Origin: VMCP01 sp964415065
GTDB taxonomy: Bacteria; Bacteroidota; Bacteroidia; NS11-12g; UBA955
Assembly: GCA_964415065.1 (NCBI GenBank)
Contig: CAYPYX010000009.1
Span: forward strand, 8,794 to 72,793
Length of the DNA: 64,000 nucleotides
Direction: 5' to 3'
Shown here: piece after piece, positions 17,695 to 25,736 of the stretch
Numbering within the stretch: the first letter of the stretch is position 1
How the letters are laid out: each line of letters opens with the position of its first letter
Translations under genes and position numbers: made by a program
The notes under the pieces: generated by a model
Database searches by the model: none
What the model saw: the letters and a program-made list of their open reading frames with translations, nothing else
Told to the model about the DNA's origin: nothing

Positions 17695-20586
17695 TTAAAG
17701 TTTTCTCTTAACTTCCTCAGTGATGTAAACTTCTAGATAGTCACCTACTTCCAAATCGTTGAAACGATCTAGTTGTAAACCGCATTCAAAACCTTTTAGA
17801 ACTTCTTTCACATCATCCTTATAACGTTTCAAGCTGCTTAATTCACCATCGTGTTTAACAACACCATCTCGTATTACACGTATTTTGTTTTTACGTTCAA
17901 TTTTTCCATCGGTTACCATACAACCTGCAACAGTTCCCACTTTGGAAATTTTGAAAATTTCACGAATCTCAACTTGACCAATTATTTTTTCTACAATATC
18001 AGGACTCAACATACCTTCCATCGCTTTTTTAACTTCTTCAATAGCTTGGTAGATAATGCTGTATGTGCGGATATCAATTTCTTCATTTTCAGCTAACTGT
18101 TTTGCTTTAGCCGACGGACGAACTTGGAATCCAACAATAATTGCGTCAGACGCAGAAGCTAAAAGTACGTCGCTCTCGGTGATTTGACCTACCCCACTAT
18201 GGATTACATTAACGGCAATTTCTTCGGAAGTAAGTTTCATCAGAGCATCAGATAATGCTTCCATAGAACCATCCACGTCAGCTTTAACAATGATTTTTAA
18301 CTCTTTGAAGTTTCCTACAGCCAAACGACGTCCAATTTCATCCAAGGTAATATGTCGTTTTGTACGAATACCTTGTTCACGAATTAATTGTTGACGTTTG
18401 TTTGCTAGTGATTTTGCTTCATCTTCATTTGACATTACAGCGAAAATATCACCAGAAGTAGGTGCGTCAGAAAAACCTAATATTTTTATTGGTGTGGCTG
18501 GAGGTGCTACGTCGATACGAGTACCTCTCTCATTGAACATAGCACGAACTTTAGCGTATTGCGCACCAGCAACTACGTGATCACCCACTTTTAATGTGCC
18601 GTTTTGTACTAAAAGGGTACTTACAATACCTCTACCTTTTTCTTGTGTTGCTTCGATGATGGTACCTTTTGCGTTTCTATTTGGATTGGCCTTCAATTCC
18701 ATCAATTCCGCTTCTAACAGTACTTTCTCGAGTAACTTATCAACGTTTAAACCTTTTTTAGCACTGATTTCTTGACATTGGTATTTACCACCCCAGTCTT
18801 CGACCAAAATGTTCATACCCGCTAATTGTTCACGTATTTTATCTGGATTTGCTCCGTCTTTATCTATTTTATTAAACGCAAAAACCATGGGAACCCCAGC
18901 TGCTTGTGCATGGGCAATAGCTTCACGTGTTTGAGGCATCACCGAATCGTCGGCAGCAATTACAATAATTGCTAAATCCGTAACTTTAGCTCCTCTGGCA
19001 CGCATTGCAGTAAATGCTTCGTGACCAGGAGTATCTAAGAATGTGATTTTCTTTCCATCACTTAATGTTACTTCATATGCACCAATATGCTGAGTGATAC
19101 CACCTGCTTCACCTGCAATTACATTTTCTTTACGGATATAATCCAACAAAGAAGTTTTACCGTGGTCAACGTGACCCATAACCGTAACAACGGGTGCGCG
19201 TGGTAGTAAATCTTCCTCGCGATCAATGATTTCTTCTACTGCTTCGATTTGGCTTTCAGCATCTACAAATTCAATTTCGTAGTTAAAATCAGATGCAACC
19301 AACTGAATGGTTTCAGCGTCTAATCTTTGGTTGATTGAAACCATGATTCCCAAAGTAAAACACTTTGAAATAACCTCAGTTACACGAACATTCATCATAC
19401 TTGCTAACTCATTAGCAGTTAAGAATTCGGTTACTTTAAGGATTTTGCTCTCTTCATCCTTTCTTCTTCTTTGTTCTTCAAAACGTTTGTTACGTTCGTC
19501 GCGAACTTCATGTTTCTTTTTAACACGATTGGATTTTCCACGACCCGCATTTCCCATTTTATTGATGGTAGTACGAACATTGGATTTAATTTCGGTTTGA
19601 GAAACTTCTTGTTTCGGAGCAGGTTTGTTATGTGTAGGCTTATTCCTATTATTGGAATTATTGTTGCTGTTGTTGTTGTCGCGGGCAACGGTATCGTTTA
19701 CTGCTACCTTAACTTCTACGCCTTTTTCTTTACGTTTACGCTTTTTGCGGATTTCCTGCATGTCTTTTCTAGCCGCTTGTGCTAGGGTAGAATTGCCGGT
19801 TTTTTCAACAGGTAGATTAATTCTTCCTACTACCTTCGGACCAGAAAGAACTTCTTTGCGCATTTCCACTTTTTCAATCTCATCATCCTTTTCTTCAACG
19901 GGTGTTGGAGCAGGGGTAGACTGATTTTCAACAGGAACGTTTATAGTTTCAACTGTTTTTTCAACTTCAACAGGTTTTTCAGGTTCCGTTTTTGTTTCGG
20001 CAACTGGAATAGGTTTAGTTTCTATAACTTTTTCTTCCTGAGGTTGAATTACTTCAATTTTCGGTTCAACTACTACTTTCGGTGCTTCTTCTGTTTTCTT
20101 TATTTCTTCCGTCTTTTCGGAGATGATTGTTTCCGCAGGTTTGGATGATTTATTTTTAGGAGTTAGGTCAATCTTTCCAATAACTTTTATACCAGGGGTT
20201 TCATCGGGAACAACAGCCACCTTTTCCACTTCGTTTTCCTCGTTTGGAGTAACAGTGGTTACAGGAGCTGAAACTTCTTCTTTTTTCTCAACTGGTGGAG
20301 CTGTTTTGGCAACAGGTTCAGGATTGTTAACCGCAGTTGTGGATTGAGCTTCATTGATTTGAAGATCGCTAGGTCTAAGAGGTTTAGGGCTCTTTAATTT
20401 TTCTGCCTCGAGTTTTGCTGCTTTGTCGGCTGAGAATTCCTTAAGACATTCTTGATACATGTCGTCCGTAATTTTGGTAGTAGGACGAACTTCAATAGAG
20501 TATCCTTTTTCTTTTAGGAACTCAGCAATAGCCGAGGTACTTCGGTTTAATTCACTGGCAACTTTTGCTAAACGGTATTCCGCCAT
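17695..20586 (-). CDS. infB: Translation initiation factor IF-2
   Basis: IF-2 is the GTPase that places fMet-tRNA on the 30S subunit and promotes subunit joining. From ATG 20586 (MAEYRLAKVASELN) it is 963 residues; a TTG at 20598 is less likely. An IF2N-like head is followed by a long Pro/Glu/Lys-rich linker (about 70-330) with an Asn run. A second IF2N domain, then the G domain, follow, with GHVDHGKTS near residue 470, DTPGHE and NKID. Domains II, III and the fMet-tRNA binding C-terminal domain complete it. It is last in rimP-nusA-infB. Confidence 0.97.
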   Translation of the reverse strand: MAEYRLAKVASELNRSTSAIAEFLKEKGYSIEVRPTTKITDDMYQECLKEFSADKAAKLEAEKLKSPKPLRPSDLQINEAQSTTAVNNPEPVAKTAPPVEKKEEVSAPVTTVTPNEENEVEKVAVVPDETPGIKVIGKIDLTPKNKSSKPAETIISEKTEEIKKTEEAPKVVVEPKIEVIQPQEEKVIETKPIPVAETKTEPEKPVEVEKTVETINVPVENQSTPAPTPVEEKDDEIEKVEMRKEVLSGPKVVGRINLPVEKTGNSTLAQAARKDMQEIRKKRKRKEKGVEVKVAVNDTVARDNNNSNNNSNNRNKPTHNKPAPKQEVSQTEIKSNVRTTINKMGNAGRGKSNRVKKKHEVRDERNKRFEEQRRRKDEESKILKVTEFLTANELASMMNVRVTEVISKCFTLGIMVSINQRLDAETIQLVASDFNYEIEFVDAESQIEAVEEIIDREEDLLPRAPVVTVMGHVDHGKTSLLDYIRKENVIAGEAGGITQHIGAYEVTLSDGKKITFLDTPGHEAFTAMRARGAKVTDLAIIVIAADDSVMPQTREAIAHAQAAGVPMVFAFNKIDKDGANPDKIREQLAGMNILVEDWGGKYQCQEISAKKGLNVDKLLEKVLLEAELMELKANPNRNAKGTIIEATQEKGRGIVSTLLVQNGTLKVGDHVVAGAQYAKVRAMFNERGTRIDVAPPATPIKILGFSDAPTSGDIFAVMSNEDEAKSLANKRQQLIREQGIRTKRHITLDEIGRRLAVGNFKELKIIVKADVDGSMEALSDALMKLTSEEIAVNVIHSGVGQITESDVLLASASDAIIVGFQVRPSAKAKQLAENEEIDIRTYSIIYQAIEEVKKAMEGMLSPDIVEKIIGQVEIREIFKISKVGTVAGCMVTDGKIERKNKIRVIRDGVVKHDGELSSLKRYKDDVKEVLKGFECGLQLDRFNDLEVGDYLEVYITEEVKRKL

Positions 20587-20682
20587 AATTTGATTCAAAT
20601 TTAATTTTATGCTTTGTATATCCCAAGTTTTTTGTTGCTAAAGGAACTATTTCATACATTATGTGACATAGTTCGAGCAAAA

Positions 20683-20717
20683 TTTCGATTCACAAACTCG
20701 GGGGATGTGAATCGAAA
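20683..20717 (-). other. Intercistronic hairpin between nusA and infB
   Basis: TTTCGATTCACA (20683-20694) and TGTGAATCGAAA (20706-20717) form a perfect 12-bp stem around an 11-base loop rich in C on the transcript. On the minus strand the stem is followed by a short U run (ATTTTG). It could be a weak terminator, processing site or attenuator that separates infB expression from nusA. Confidence 0.6.
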
Positions 20718-20773
20718 CCTTATTTTAGTTTTTCATGTTCAATATGAATTAATTATACATGGACTCTCTAGAC

Positions 20774-22027
20774 TTATTCGTCGTCGAATTCCTCACGTAG
20801 AATTTTTTGTACTTGAACAATGGTTTCTTCTTCTAGATCGGTTCTTTGGAGAAGATCTTCAACTGAGGTACGTAATACATCTTTAGCAGAATCCAATCCA
20901 ATTTTCTTGAATTCTTCGATAATCCAAGTATCAATTTCATCCAAAAATTCATCCAAATCCACGTCGTCTTCAGTGTCGGCATTCAATCGGTAAACTTCGA
21001 TTTGGTAACCGGTTAATTTACTTGCCAACTTGATATTGTGACCGCTTCTTCCAATAGCAAGTGAAACTTGGTCACTTTCTAAATATACGTTAGCTGTATT
21101 GCCAACGATATCCATTTTAGCTATAATGGCAGGTTGCAGAGCACGTTGAATAAATAATGCATCGTTCGTTGTAAAGTTGATTACATCAATATTCTCATTT
21201 CTCAATTCACGAACAATTCCGTGAATACGAGCACCTTTCACCCCTACACAAGCACCAACTGGATCAATACGATCATCATAACTTTCAACAGCTACTTTTG
21301 CTCTTTCACCTGGTTCGCGAACAATTTTCTTGATGGTAATTAAACCATCAATAATTTCTGGTACTTCTAATTCGAATAATCGCTCAAGGAATTCAGGAGA
21401 GGTACGAGACAATACAATACGAGGAGATCCTTTTTCCATATCAACCGAGTGGATTACGGCACGAATGGTATCACCTTTCTTGTAAATATCACGAGGAATC
21501 ATGTGTTCTTTAGGAAGGGTTAGTTCGTTTCCTTCATCGTCGAGAACCATAATTTCCCGCTTCCAAACGTTATAAACTTCGCCTGTGATAATTTCACCGC
21601 GTTTGTCGCCGTATTTACGGAACAATTCGTCTTTTTCCAATTCGATGATTCTGCTCATCAAAGCTTGACGTGCATTCAATACATTTCTTCTACCGAAATC
21701 TTCCAAATAAATTTGTTGGATACAGTCTTCACCTACTTGATAATCAGGTTCTAATTTCTGAGCATCGCTGATGGTGATATGAAGATTTTCATCTTCTACT
21801 TCGCCTTCTTCAACAATTAAACGCAAATGATACATTTCGATATCACCTGTTTCGGTGTTAACGATGATGTCAAAATTTGCATCTGGGCCGTATTTTTTCT
21901 TAAGGATGTTGCGAAAAACGTCTTCTAAAACGCGCATCATGGTTGCGCGATCGATGTTTTTGAATTCCTTAAACTCGGAAAAACTCTCCACTAAGTTTAT
22001 TCCAAGATCTTTGGCATTGGCTTTCAT
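20774..22027 (-). CDS. nusA: Transcription termination/antitermination factor NusA
   Basis: 417 residues, the usual length for Bacteroidota NusA. NusA binds RNA polymerase and nascent RNA, and modulates pausing and intrinsic termination. In order there is an N-terminal polymerase-binding domain, an S1 domain (about 135-205, with GEIITGEVYNVWKREI), and two KH domains (GVKGARIHGIVRELRNE and LAIGRSGHNIKLASKLTG). A short acidic C-terminal segment replaces the longer repeats of E. coli NusA. Its ATG is one base past the rimP stop, indicating tight coupling. A hairpin separates it from infB. Confidence 0.97.
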   Translation of the reverse strand: MKANAKDLGINLVESFSEFKEFKNIDRATMMRVLEDVFRNILKKKYGPDANFDIIVNTETGDIEMYHLRLIVEEGEVEDENLHITISDAQKLEPDYQVGEDCIQQIYLEDFGRRNVLNARQALMSRIIELEKDELFRKYGDKRGEIITGEVYNVWKREIMVLDDEGNELTLPKEHMIPRDIYKKGDTIRAVIHSVDMEKGSPRIVLSRTSPEFLERLFELEVPEIIDGLITIKKIVREPGERAKVAVESYDDRIDPVGACVGVKGARIHGIVRELRNENIDVINFTTNDALFIQRALQPAIIAKMDIVGNTANVYLESDQVSLAIGRSGHNIKLASKLTGYQIEVYRLNADTEDDVDLDEFLDEIDTWIIEEFKKIGLDSAKDVLRTSVEDLLQRTDLEEETIVQVQKILREEFDDE

Positions 22028-22028
22028 G

Positions 22029-22493
22029 TTATTTAAAACTTATAATGATTATTGCTTCTTTAATTTGATTAAAAGGGATAACTGCTGGCTGAAAATCTAT
22101 TTTTTTCTTGCCTTTTTCTTTGATTTCTTGTGTAATATGAAATTCATCAGATTCTATTGCATCTAATTTACCTATAATGGTTTCATTTTCCAAGGTAAAT
22201 TCAAATCTACGGCCAATATGTTTTTTAAATTGGCGTAAATCTTTTAAAGGTGCATCTGCTCCTGGGGAAGAAATTTCAAATGTAAATGCTCCTTCACCAA
22301 AATCTCCCTCATCGATTAATGAGGAGATATGACGTGTGAAATCAGTTAATACATTCATCGATAAAATCTCTTCTGAATCCATGTAAAAGCGAAATAATCC
22401 GGTTGGACTTACGCTATGATGAACTAAAAAAATTCCAAAAGCCGGCGCTTCTGTTTCTACCAATTGTTTAAGTTTTTCACCCAGTTTTTTCAT
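22029..22493 (-). CDS. rimP: Ribosome maturation factor RimP
   Basis: 154 residues from ATG 22493; the TTG at 22499 is rejected. RimP assists 30S subunit maturation. The family pattern is visible: FTFEISSPGADAPLKDLRQFKKHIGR is a close match to the E. coli-type VSSPGLDRPL block, and EDSEE-type residues precede it. It is the first gene of the rimP-nusA-infB operon. The ATG lies only 7 bases after the U run of a terminator-like hairpin at 22501-22532, an unusual leader. Confidence 0.93.
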   Translation of the reverse strand: MKKLGEKLKQLVETEAPAFGIFLVHHSVSPTGLFRFYMDSEEILSMNVLTDFTRHISSLIDEGDFGEGAFTFEISSPGADAPLKDLRQFKKHIGRRFEFTLENETIIGKLDAIESDEFHITQEIKEKGKKKIDFQPAVIPFNQIKEAIIIISFK

Positions 22494-22500
22494 ATTCAAT

Positions 22501-22532
22501 AAAAAAGGGGACTGCTTTTCGCTTGCCCCCTT
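22501..22532 (-). terminator. Hairpin plus U-run in the rimP leader (terminator/attenuator)
   Basis: On the transcript AAGGGGGC (22525-22532) pairs with GUCCCCUU (22505-22512) over 8 bp including one G-U, topped by a small 2-bp stem and GAAAA loop. Six U residues follow. It lies between the cyclophilin stop at 22600 and the rimP ATG, and downstream of a good promoter at 22559-22589. It can therefore act as terminator for one gene and as leader attenuator for the other. Confidence 0.8.
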
Positions 22533-22558
22533 CCTAGATATTTAATGGAAAAGTACTG

Positions 22559-22589
22559 CAAAAGTAGTGAAAATTTGTGACTTAACCAA
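22559..22589 (-). promoter_or_regulatory. Promoter of the rimP-nusA-infB operon
   Basis: On the minus strand, TTG (22587-22589), a 20-base spacer and TACTTTTG (22559-22566) match the Bacteroidota -33 TTG and -7 TAnnTTTG consensus. The predicted start is near 22554, about 60 bases before the rimP ATG. Confidence 0.7.
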
Positions 22590-22599
22590 TAGTTTGCCT

Positions 22600-23490
22600 T
22601 TATAATACAGAGGCTTTCTTGATTCGTATATCGGATTTGGGTCGGTCAGCTTGATTGCGTTCCACATTTTGAATTTTATCTAACACGTAATATCCTTTGG
22701 TTACTTTTCCGAAAACGGTGTAGTTTTTATCTAGAAACGGAGTACCTCCCCAAGAAGCATAAATATTTTTTACTCGGGTAGGAATAGTGTTCCATACACT
22801 ATCTATTAGAGGTTTTGCAAGTGGTTTAATCTCATTTAAAGCTTGATCTATAGCTGCCTGATTTCCAATTTCAATAGCGGTATTGATTTTCATTGCCCAT
22901 TCTCTGTTCTCCGGTCTTGCAACAAAATCCTTAATTACGCCTTGTTCAATCATTCCTTTCCATTGATTTTCGTCAACAGCAGTGCCAGTTACAATGTAGA
23001 ACTGTGAGCCAGAACTCATTTTCATTGGATTGAATTCATCACCTTGACGAGCAGCAGCTAATGCACCTTTAAAATGATATAAGGTATCTACAAATTCAGC
23101 CGGTATTTTATAACTGGGTCCCCCTTCGCCTAACGGCTGGTCTGGTTTCGCAGTTTTACTAACGGGATCCCCGGTTTGAATCATAAAACCTGGAATTACA
23201 CGATGAAATAAAACTCCGTCGTAGTATTTAGATTTTACTAATTTAATAAAGTTTTCAGTGTGCTTAGGTGTCGCTGGATTAAGTGCAATAGTGATGTTTC
23301 CATAATCGGTTTCCAACAGTACTTGAGTCCAATTAGCTGGAGCTGTTGTGTCGGGAACGGTCATAGGTACATTGGTTTGCTTGTTTTCGTTAATGGCCGA
23401 TTCCATAACATCTTTTTTAGATCCGGTTGAATTGCAGGCTATCATGCTTAAACAAGCAGAAATTGCGAATATTTTAAATAGAGGTTTCAT
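22600..23490 (-). CDS. Cyclophilin-type peptidyl-prolyl isomerase, lipoprotein
   Basis: A 296-residue cis-trans prolyl isomerase that helps proteins fold outside the cytoplasm. A lipobox (LSMIAC) predicts a lipid-anchored envelope protein. The cyclophilin core shows as FIKLVKSKYYDGVLFHRVIPGFMIQTGDP, GALAAARQGD and GSQFYIVTGT. About 80 residues are inserted between GSQFYIVTGT and the final FGKVTKGYYVLDKI, lengthening it relative to single-domain cyclophilins. It has its own terminator-like hairpin downstream (22501-22532). No clear promoter motif seen upstream. Confidence 0.93.
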   Translation of the reverse strand: MKPLFKIFAISACLSMIACNSTGSKKDVMESAINENKQTNVPMTVPDTTAPANWTQVLLETDYGNITIALNPATPKHTENFIKLVKSKYYDGVLFHRVIPGFMIQTGDPVSKTAKPDQPLGEGGPSYKIPAEFVDTLYHFKGALAAARQGDEFNPMKMSSGSQFYIVTGTAVDENQWKGMIEQGVIKDFVARPENREWAMKINTAIEIGNQAAIDQALNEIKPLAKPLIDSVWNTIPTRVKNIYASWGGTPFLDKNYTVFGKVTKGYYVLDKIQNVERNQADRPKSDIRIKKASVL

Positions 23491-23591
23491 ATTTTTCTTT
23501 TTTGATTAGGTAGGGTGATTTAATTTTCGTTGTATAATCAATAAAAATTTGCAATAGCGATGTATTAAAATCTAAATTTTCGTAGTGTTAA

Positions 23592-23631
23592 GCATCTGTA
23601 TGTAATTGTGGTATTTTGAATTTACAGATGC
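23592..23631. repeat. 9-bp inverted repeat
   Basis: GCATCTGTA (23592-23600) and TACAGATGC (23623-23631) are perfectly complementary, with a 22-base spacer. They lie 18 bases past the stop of the hypothetical gene at 23650. No U run follows on either strand, so it is not a clear terminator; it may be an operator or chance. Confidence 0.4.
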
Positions 23632-23649
23632 GAATTTAATTTACATGCT

Positions 23650-24045
23650 CTATTTGAATTGAATAATTTCTTCTCGTTCAAAGTACTCAATTAGATGTTG
23701 ACGTAAAAGATTTTCTTGCTCTATTAAAGTAAGATTGGGTAACGGTTTAGCATTTTCCCAGACTGGCCATCCTTCTTTATTGATTCCTTGTAATTCATAA
23801 TATCCAGAATAACTGAGTGCTTTGCAGTTTGCGATATGCATTAACCGAGTTTTGTCTTCTTTTGAGAAAGGTTTTTCGGGAATTTGACCTAGTTCACGTA
23901 TTCCTACTAAAAACAAAACGGCATTGAGATCGGGTTTTTTATCAAAATTCTGTTCTATGAAATCCAAAACTTGCAGCCATTTGGCTTTTATTTCTTTTTG
24001 CAGGGTGGATATATCATCGGTAAAAATAGAGCTGTGGTTTTTCAT
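23650..24045 (-). CDS. Conserved-looking hypothetical protein
   Basis: A 131-residue soluble protein I cannot name. It is rich in Leu, Glu and Lys with several predicted helices (for example STLQKEIKAKWLQVLDFIEQ) and a conspicuous WPVWENAKPLPNLT block. No signal peptide or membrane segment. It is preceded at 15 bases by a possible 33-residue small gene on the same strand, and by a divergent promoter pair shared with murQ. A cytoplasmic role is inferred from the lack of export signals. Confidence 0.75.
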   Translation of the reverse strand: MKNHSSIFTDDISTLQKEIKAKWLQVLDFIEQNFDKKPDLNAVLFLVGIRELGQIPEKPFSKEDKTRLMHIANCKALSYSGYYELQGINKEGWPVWENAKPLPNLTLIEQENLLRQHLIEYFEREEIIQFK

Positions 24046-24060
24046 AATCTTAAGTTATTA

Positions 24061-24162
24061 TTAGGCCTTAATGGATGAATAAAAATCATATAATGATTGG
24101 AAAATTATATGATTAAAACCCTTATTAACCACAAATGTTTCCATTTGGAGTTGTTTTGCCAT
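24061..24162 (-). CDS. Candidate small protein of 33 residues
   Basis: A minus-strand frame begins ATG 24162 (MAKQLQMETFVVNKGF) and ends SLYDFYSSIKA at a TAA, 15 bases before the hypothetical gene at 24045. A promoter with perfect -7 and -33 elements (24188-24218) lies about 20 bases upstream of the ATG. CAGGGA a few bases before the ATG could serve as a ribosome site. The composition looks like a structured amphipathic peptide. An 11-bp inverted repeat lies within the frame (24084-24114). It may be real, or the transcript may simply carry a structured leader; no homologue is recognised. Confidence 0.45.
   Translation of the reverse strand: MAKQLQMETFVVNKGFNHIIFQSLYDFYSSIKA
24084..24114. repeat. 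11-bp perfect inverted repeat
   Basis: AATCATATAAT (24084-24094) and ATTATATGATT (24104-24114) are complementary around a 9-base loop. They lie in the transcript leading into the gene at 23650-24045 and inside the candidate small reading frame. Confidence 0.6.
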
Positions 24163-24187
24163 TATTCCCTGGAGTCTGATTAATGTA

Positions 24188-24218
24188 CAAACTTACTACC
24201 CGCTCTGTTATCCCCCAA
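24188..24218 (-). promoter_or_regulatory. Minus-strand promoter for the small ORF/hypothetical gene
   Basis: TTG (24216-24218), a 20-base spacer and TAAGTTTG (24188-24195) on the minus strand match the Bacteroidota consensus in full. It is divergent from the murQ promoter about 40 bases away. Confidence 0.65.
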
Positions 24219-24236
24219 AAAATTAATATAACTAAT

Positions 24237-24244
24237 TATCTTTG
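24237..24244 (+). promoter_or_regulatory. -7 promoter element of murQ
   Basis: TATCTTTG is a perfect TAnnTTTG, about 58 bases before the murQ ATG. No TTG at the usual -33 spacing. Confidence 0.5.
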
Positions 24245-24302
24245 TTGAACACAATTGTAACTGTAATCGACAAAACTACATTCATCCCCCAACCTAAATG
24301 AA

Positions 24303-25106
24303 ATGAATACAGAGCAAACCTCCAACCATACAGATCTGGAATTAAAAGATACCGAATCCTTGCTTTTAGGAATTAATAAAGAAGATCAAACCATTGCTGC
24401 AGCTGTGGAAATGGCGATTCCTCAAATTGTAAAATTAGTGGATGCATTGTATCAAAAGATGTTAAACGGTGGAAGATTATTCTATTTGGGAGCCGGAACA
24501 AGTGGTAGGTTGGGAATTGTAGATGCATCTGAATGTCCCCCAACTTATGGTGTAGAATTCGACAAAGTGATTGGTATTATCGCTGGAGGTGATGGAGCCA
24601 TTAGAAAAGCAGTTGAATTTGCAGAGGATGATGATAATCAAGGTTTTAAAGACCTTGAACAATGGGATATTTGCGATAAAGATTTTGTGGTGGGAATTAC
24701 CGCCTCAGGGAGAACACCGTATGTGTTGGGTGCATTAAATCAGTGCAACGCTGTTGGTATACTTACCGGATGCATAGTTTGTAATCCTAATTCTGTGGTA
24801 GCTGCAGCTTCAAAATTCCCCGTTGAAGTAATCACTGGGCCGGAATTCGTAACGGGTTCAACACGAATGAAAGCTGGCACGGCTACCAAATTGGTTTTAA
24901 ATATGATTACTACATCGGTTATGATAAAATTAGGTCGCGTTAAAGGAAATAAAATGGTGGATATGCAATTAACTAACGACAAACTAATTGATAGAGGAAC
25001 ACGAATGATTGTAGAAGAAACGGGATTGGACTACGATACCGCACAAATGATGTTGTTAAAAGAAGGTAGTGTTCGAGGTGCAATCGACAAAATTGCTGAA
25101 TATTGA
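24303..25106 (+). CDS. murQ: N-acetylmuramic acid 6-phosphate etherase
   Basis: 267 residues. MurQ cleaves the lactyl ether of MurNAc-6-phosphate to give GlcNAc-6-phosphate and lactate in cell-wall sugar recycling. The SIS-domain phosphosugar site is evident: YLGAGTSGRLGIVDASECPPTYG, GDGAIRKAVEFAEDD, and GITASGRTPYVLGAL. The EVITGPEFVTGSTRMKAGTA block and the terminal VRGAIDKI are typical. It is a little shorter than the roughly 300-residue E. coli protein. The start is ATG 24303; the ATG at 24298 runs into a stop. No murein transporter or kinase gene is adjacent. Confidence 0.95.
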   Translation: MNTEQTSNHTDLELKDTESLLLGINKEDQTIAAAVEMAIPQIVKLVDALYQKMLNGGRLFYLGAGTSGRLGIVDASECPPTYGVEFDKVIGIIAGGDGAIRKAVEFAEDDDNQGFKDLEQWDICDKDFVVGITASGRTPYVLGALNQCNAVGILTGCIVCNPNSVVAAASKFPVEVITGPEFVTGSTRMKAGTATKLVLNMITTSVMIKLGRVKGNKMVDMQLTNDKLIDRGTRMIVEETGLDYDTAQMMLLKEGSVRGAIDKIAEY

Positions 25107-25123
25107 TTTTCGCGGTGCGAGAA

Positions 25124-25603
25124 TTACATTAATATTTCCCAGGTTTTGTCGGGAAGTAGCCTTACAGTATTTAAAAACATGGAATATTTCATAGTTTTTC
25201 CCCATTCGTATGGAGCAACCATGCTTAATACTTGTTGTCCGTCGTCCTTTTGATAAAGATGATAAATGCCATTAATTACTGGTTCAAAGTTGATTTCGGC
25301 TTTGTAAATAGCATGAGATAATTCGAGGCGTTGCTCAATTTCTTTTGCTTGTCGAAGCAGGAGTTCAGCTTGTTTTTTCAACATGGAAATTTGTTGCTCA
25401 GCCTGATGTTGCATTGCTTCATGAGCATTGGCTTTTAATAAACGTTTATCGATGGGCTCTATTTTGGGAGAACTCACAGTGAGCGCATAAGGCACACTGT
25501 GTAATTCTCCCTGATAGATAGCGTCTTTTAGATATAGAGGTCGATTATCTACTTCTGGATTTTCGGGGTGGCTGGTATTTTCAGACATCGTATTTTCTAC
25601 CAT
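25124..25603 (-). CDS. DUF2452-like hypothetical protein
   Basis: A 159-residue cytoplasmic protein convergent with murQ. A central helix of about 50 residues (ANAHEAMQHQAEQQISMLKK and on, likely coiled coil) is followed by a short domain with IYHLYQKDDGQQVLSMVAPYEW. That layout resembles DUF2452 proteins of Bacteroidota; the assignment is from memory of the family pattern and is not certain. No signal peptide. Function unknown. Confidence 0.7.
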   Translation of the reverse strand: MVENTMSENTSHPENPEVDNRPLYLKDAIYQGELHSVPYALTVSSPKIEPIDKRLLKANAHEAMQHQAEQQISMLKKQAELLLRQAKEIEQRLELSHAIYKAEINFEPVINGIYHLYQKDDGQQVLSMVAPYEWGKTMKYSMFLNTVRLLPDKTWEILM

Positions 25604-25736
25604 GATTTGTAATGCTATTGGTGCAATATGGAAATAATTACACTCCTAAGCAGTTACTAACAATTTCGATCTAAAAAAGTTATGGTTATTTAGAATTTTA
25701 CCGAAATTCTAAATAGATTTTACCAACTCAAGCAAA

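Noticed and set aside
19307..19924. Long plus-strand frames opposite infB
   Set aside because: They are antisense shadows of the repetitive linker of IF-2 and have no recognisable domain.
25107..25123. Short hairpin (TTCGC/GCGA) between murQ and the DUF2452-like gene as a terminator
   Set aside because: The stem is only 4-5 bp with a mismatch and no clear U run.
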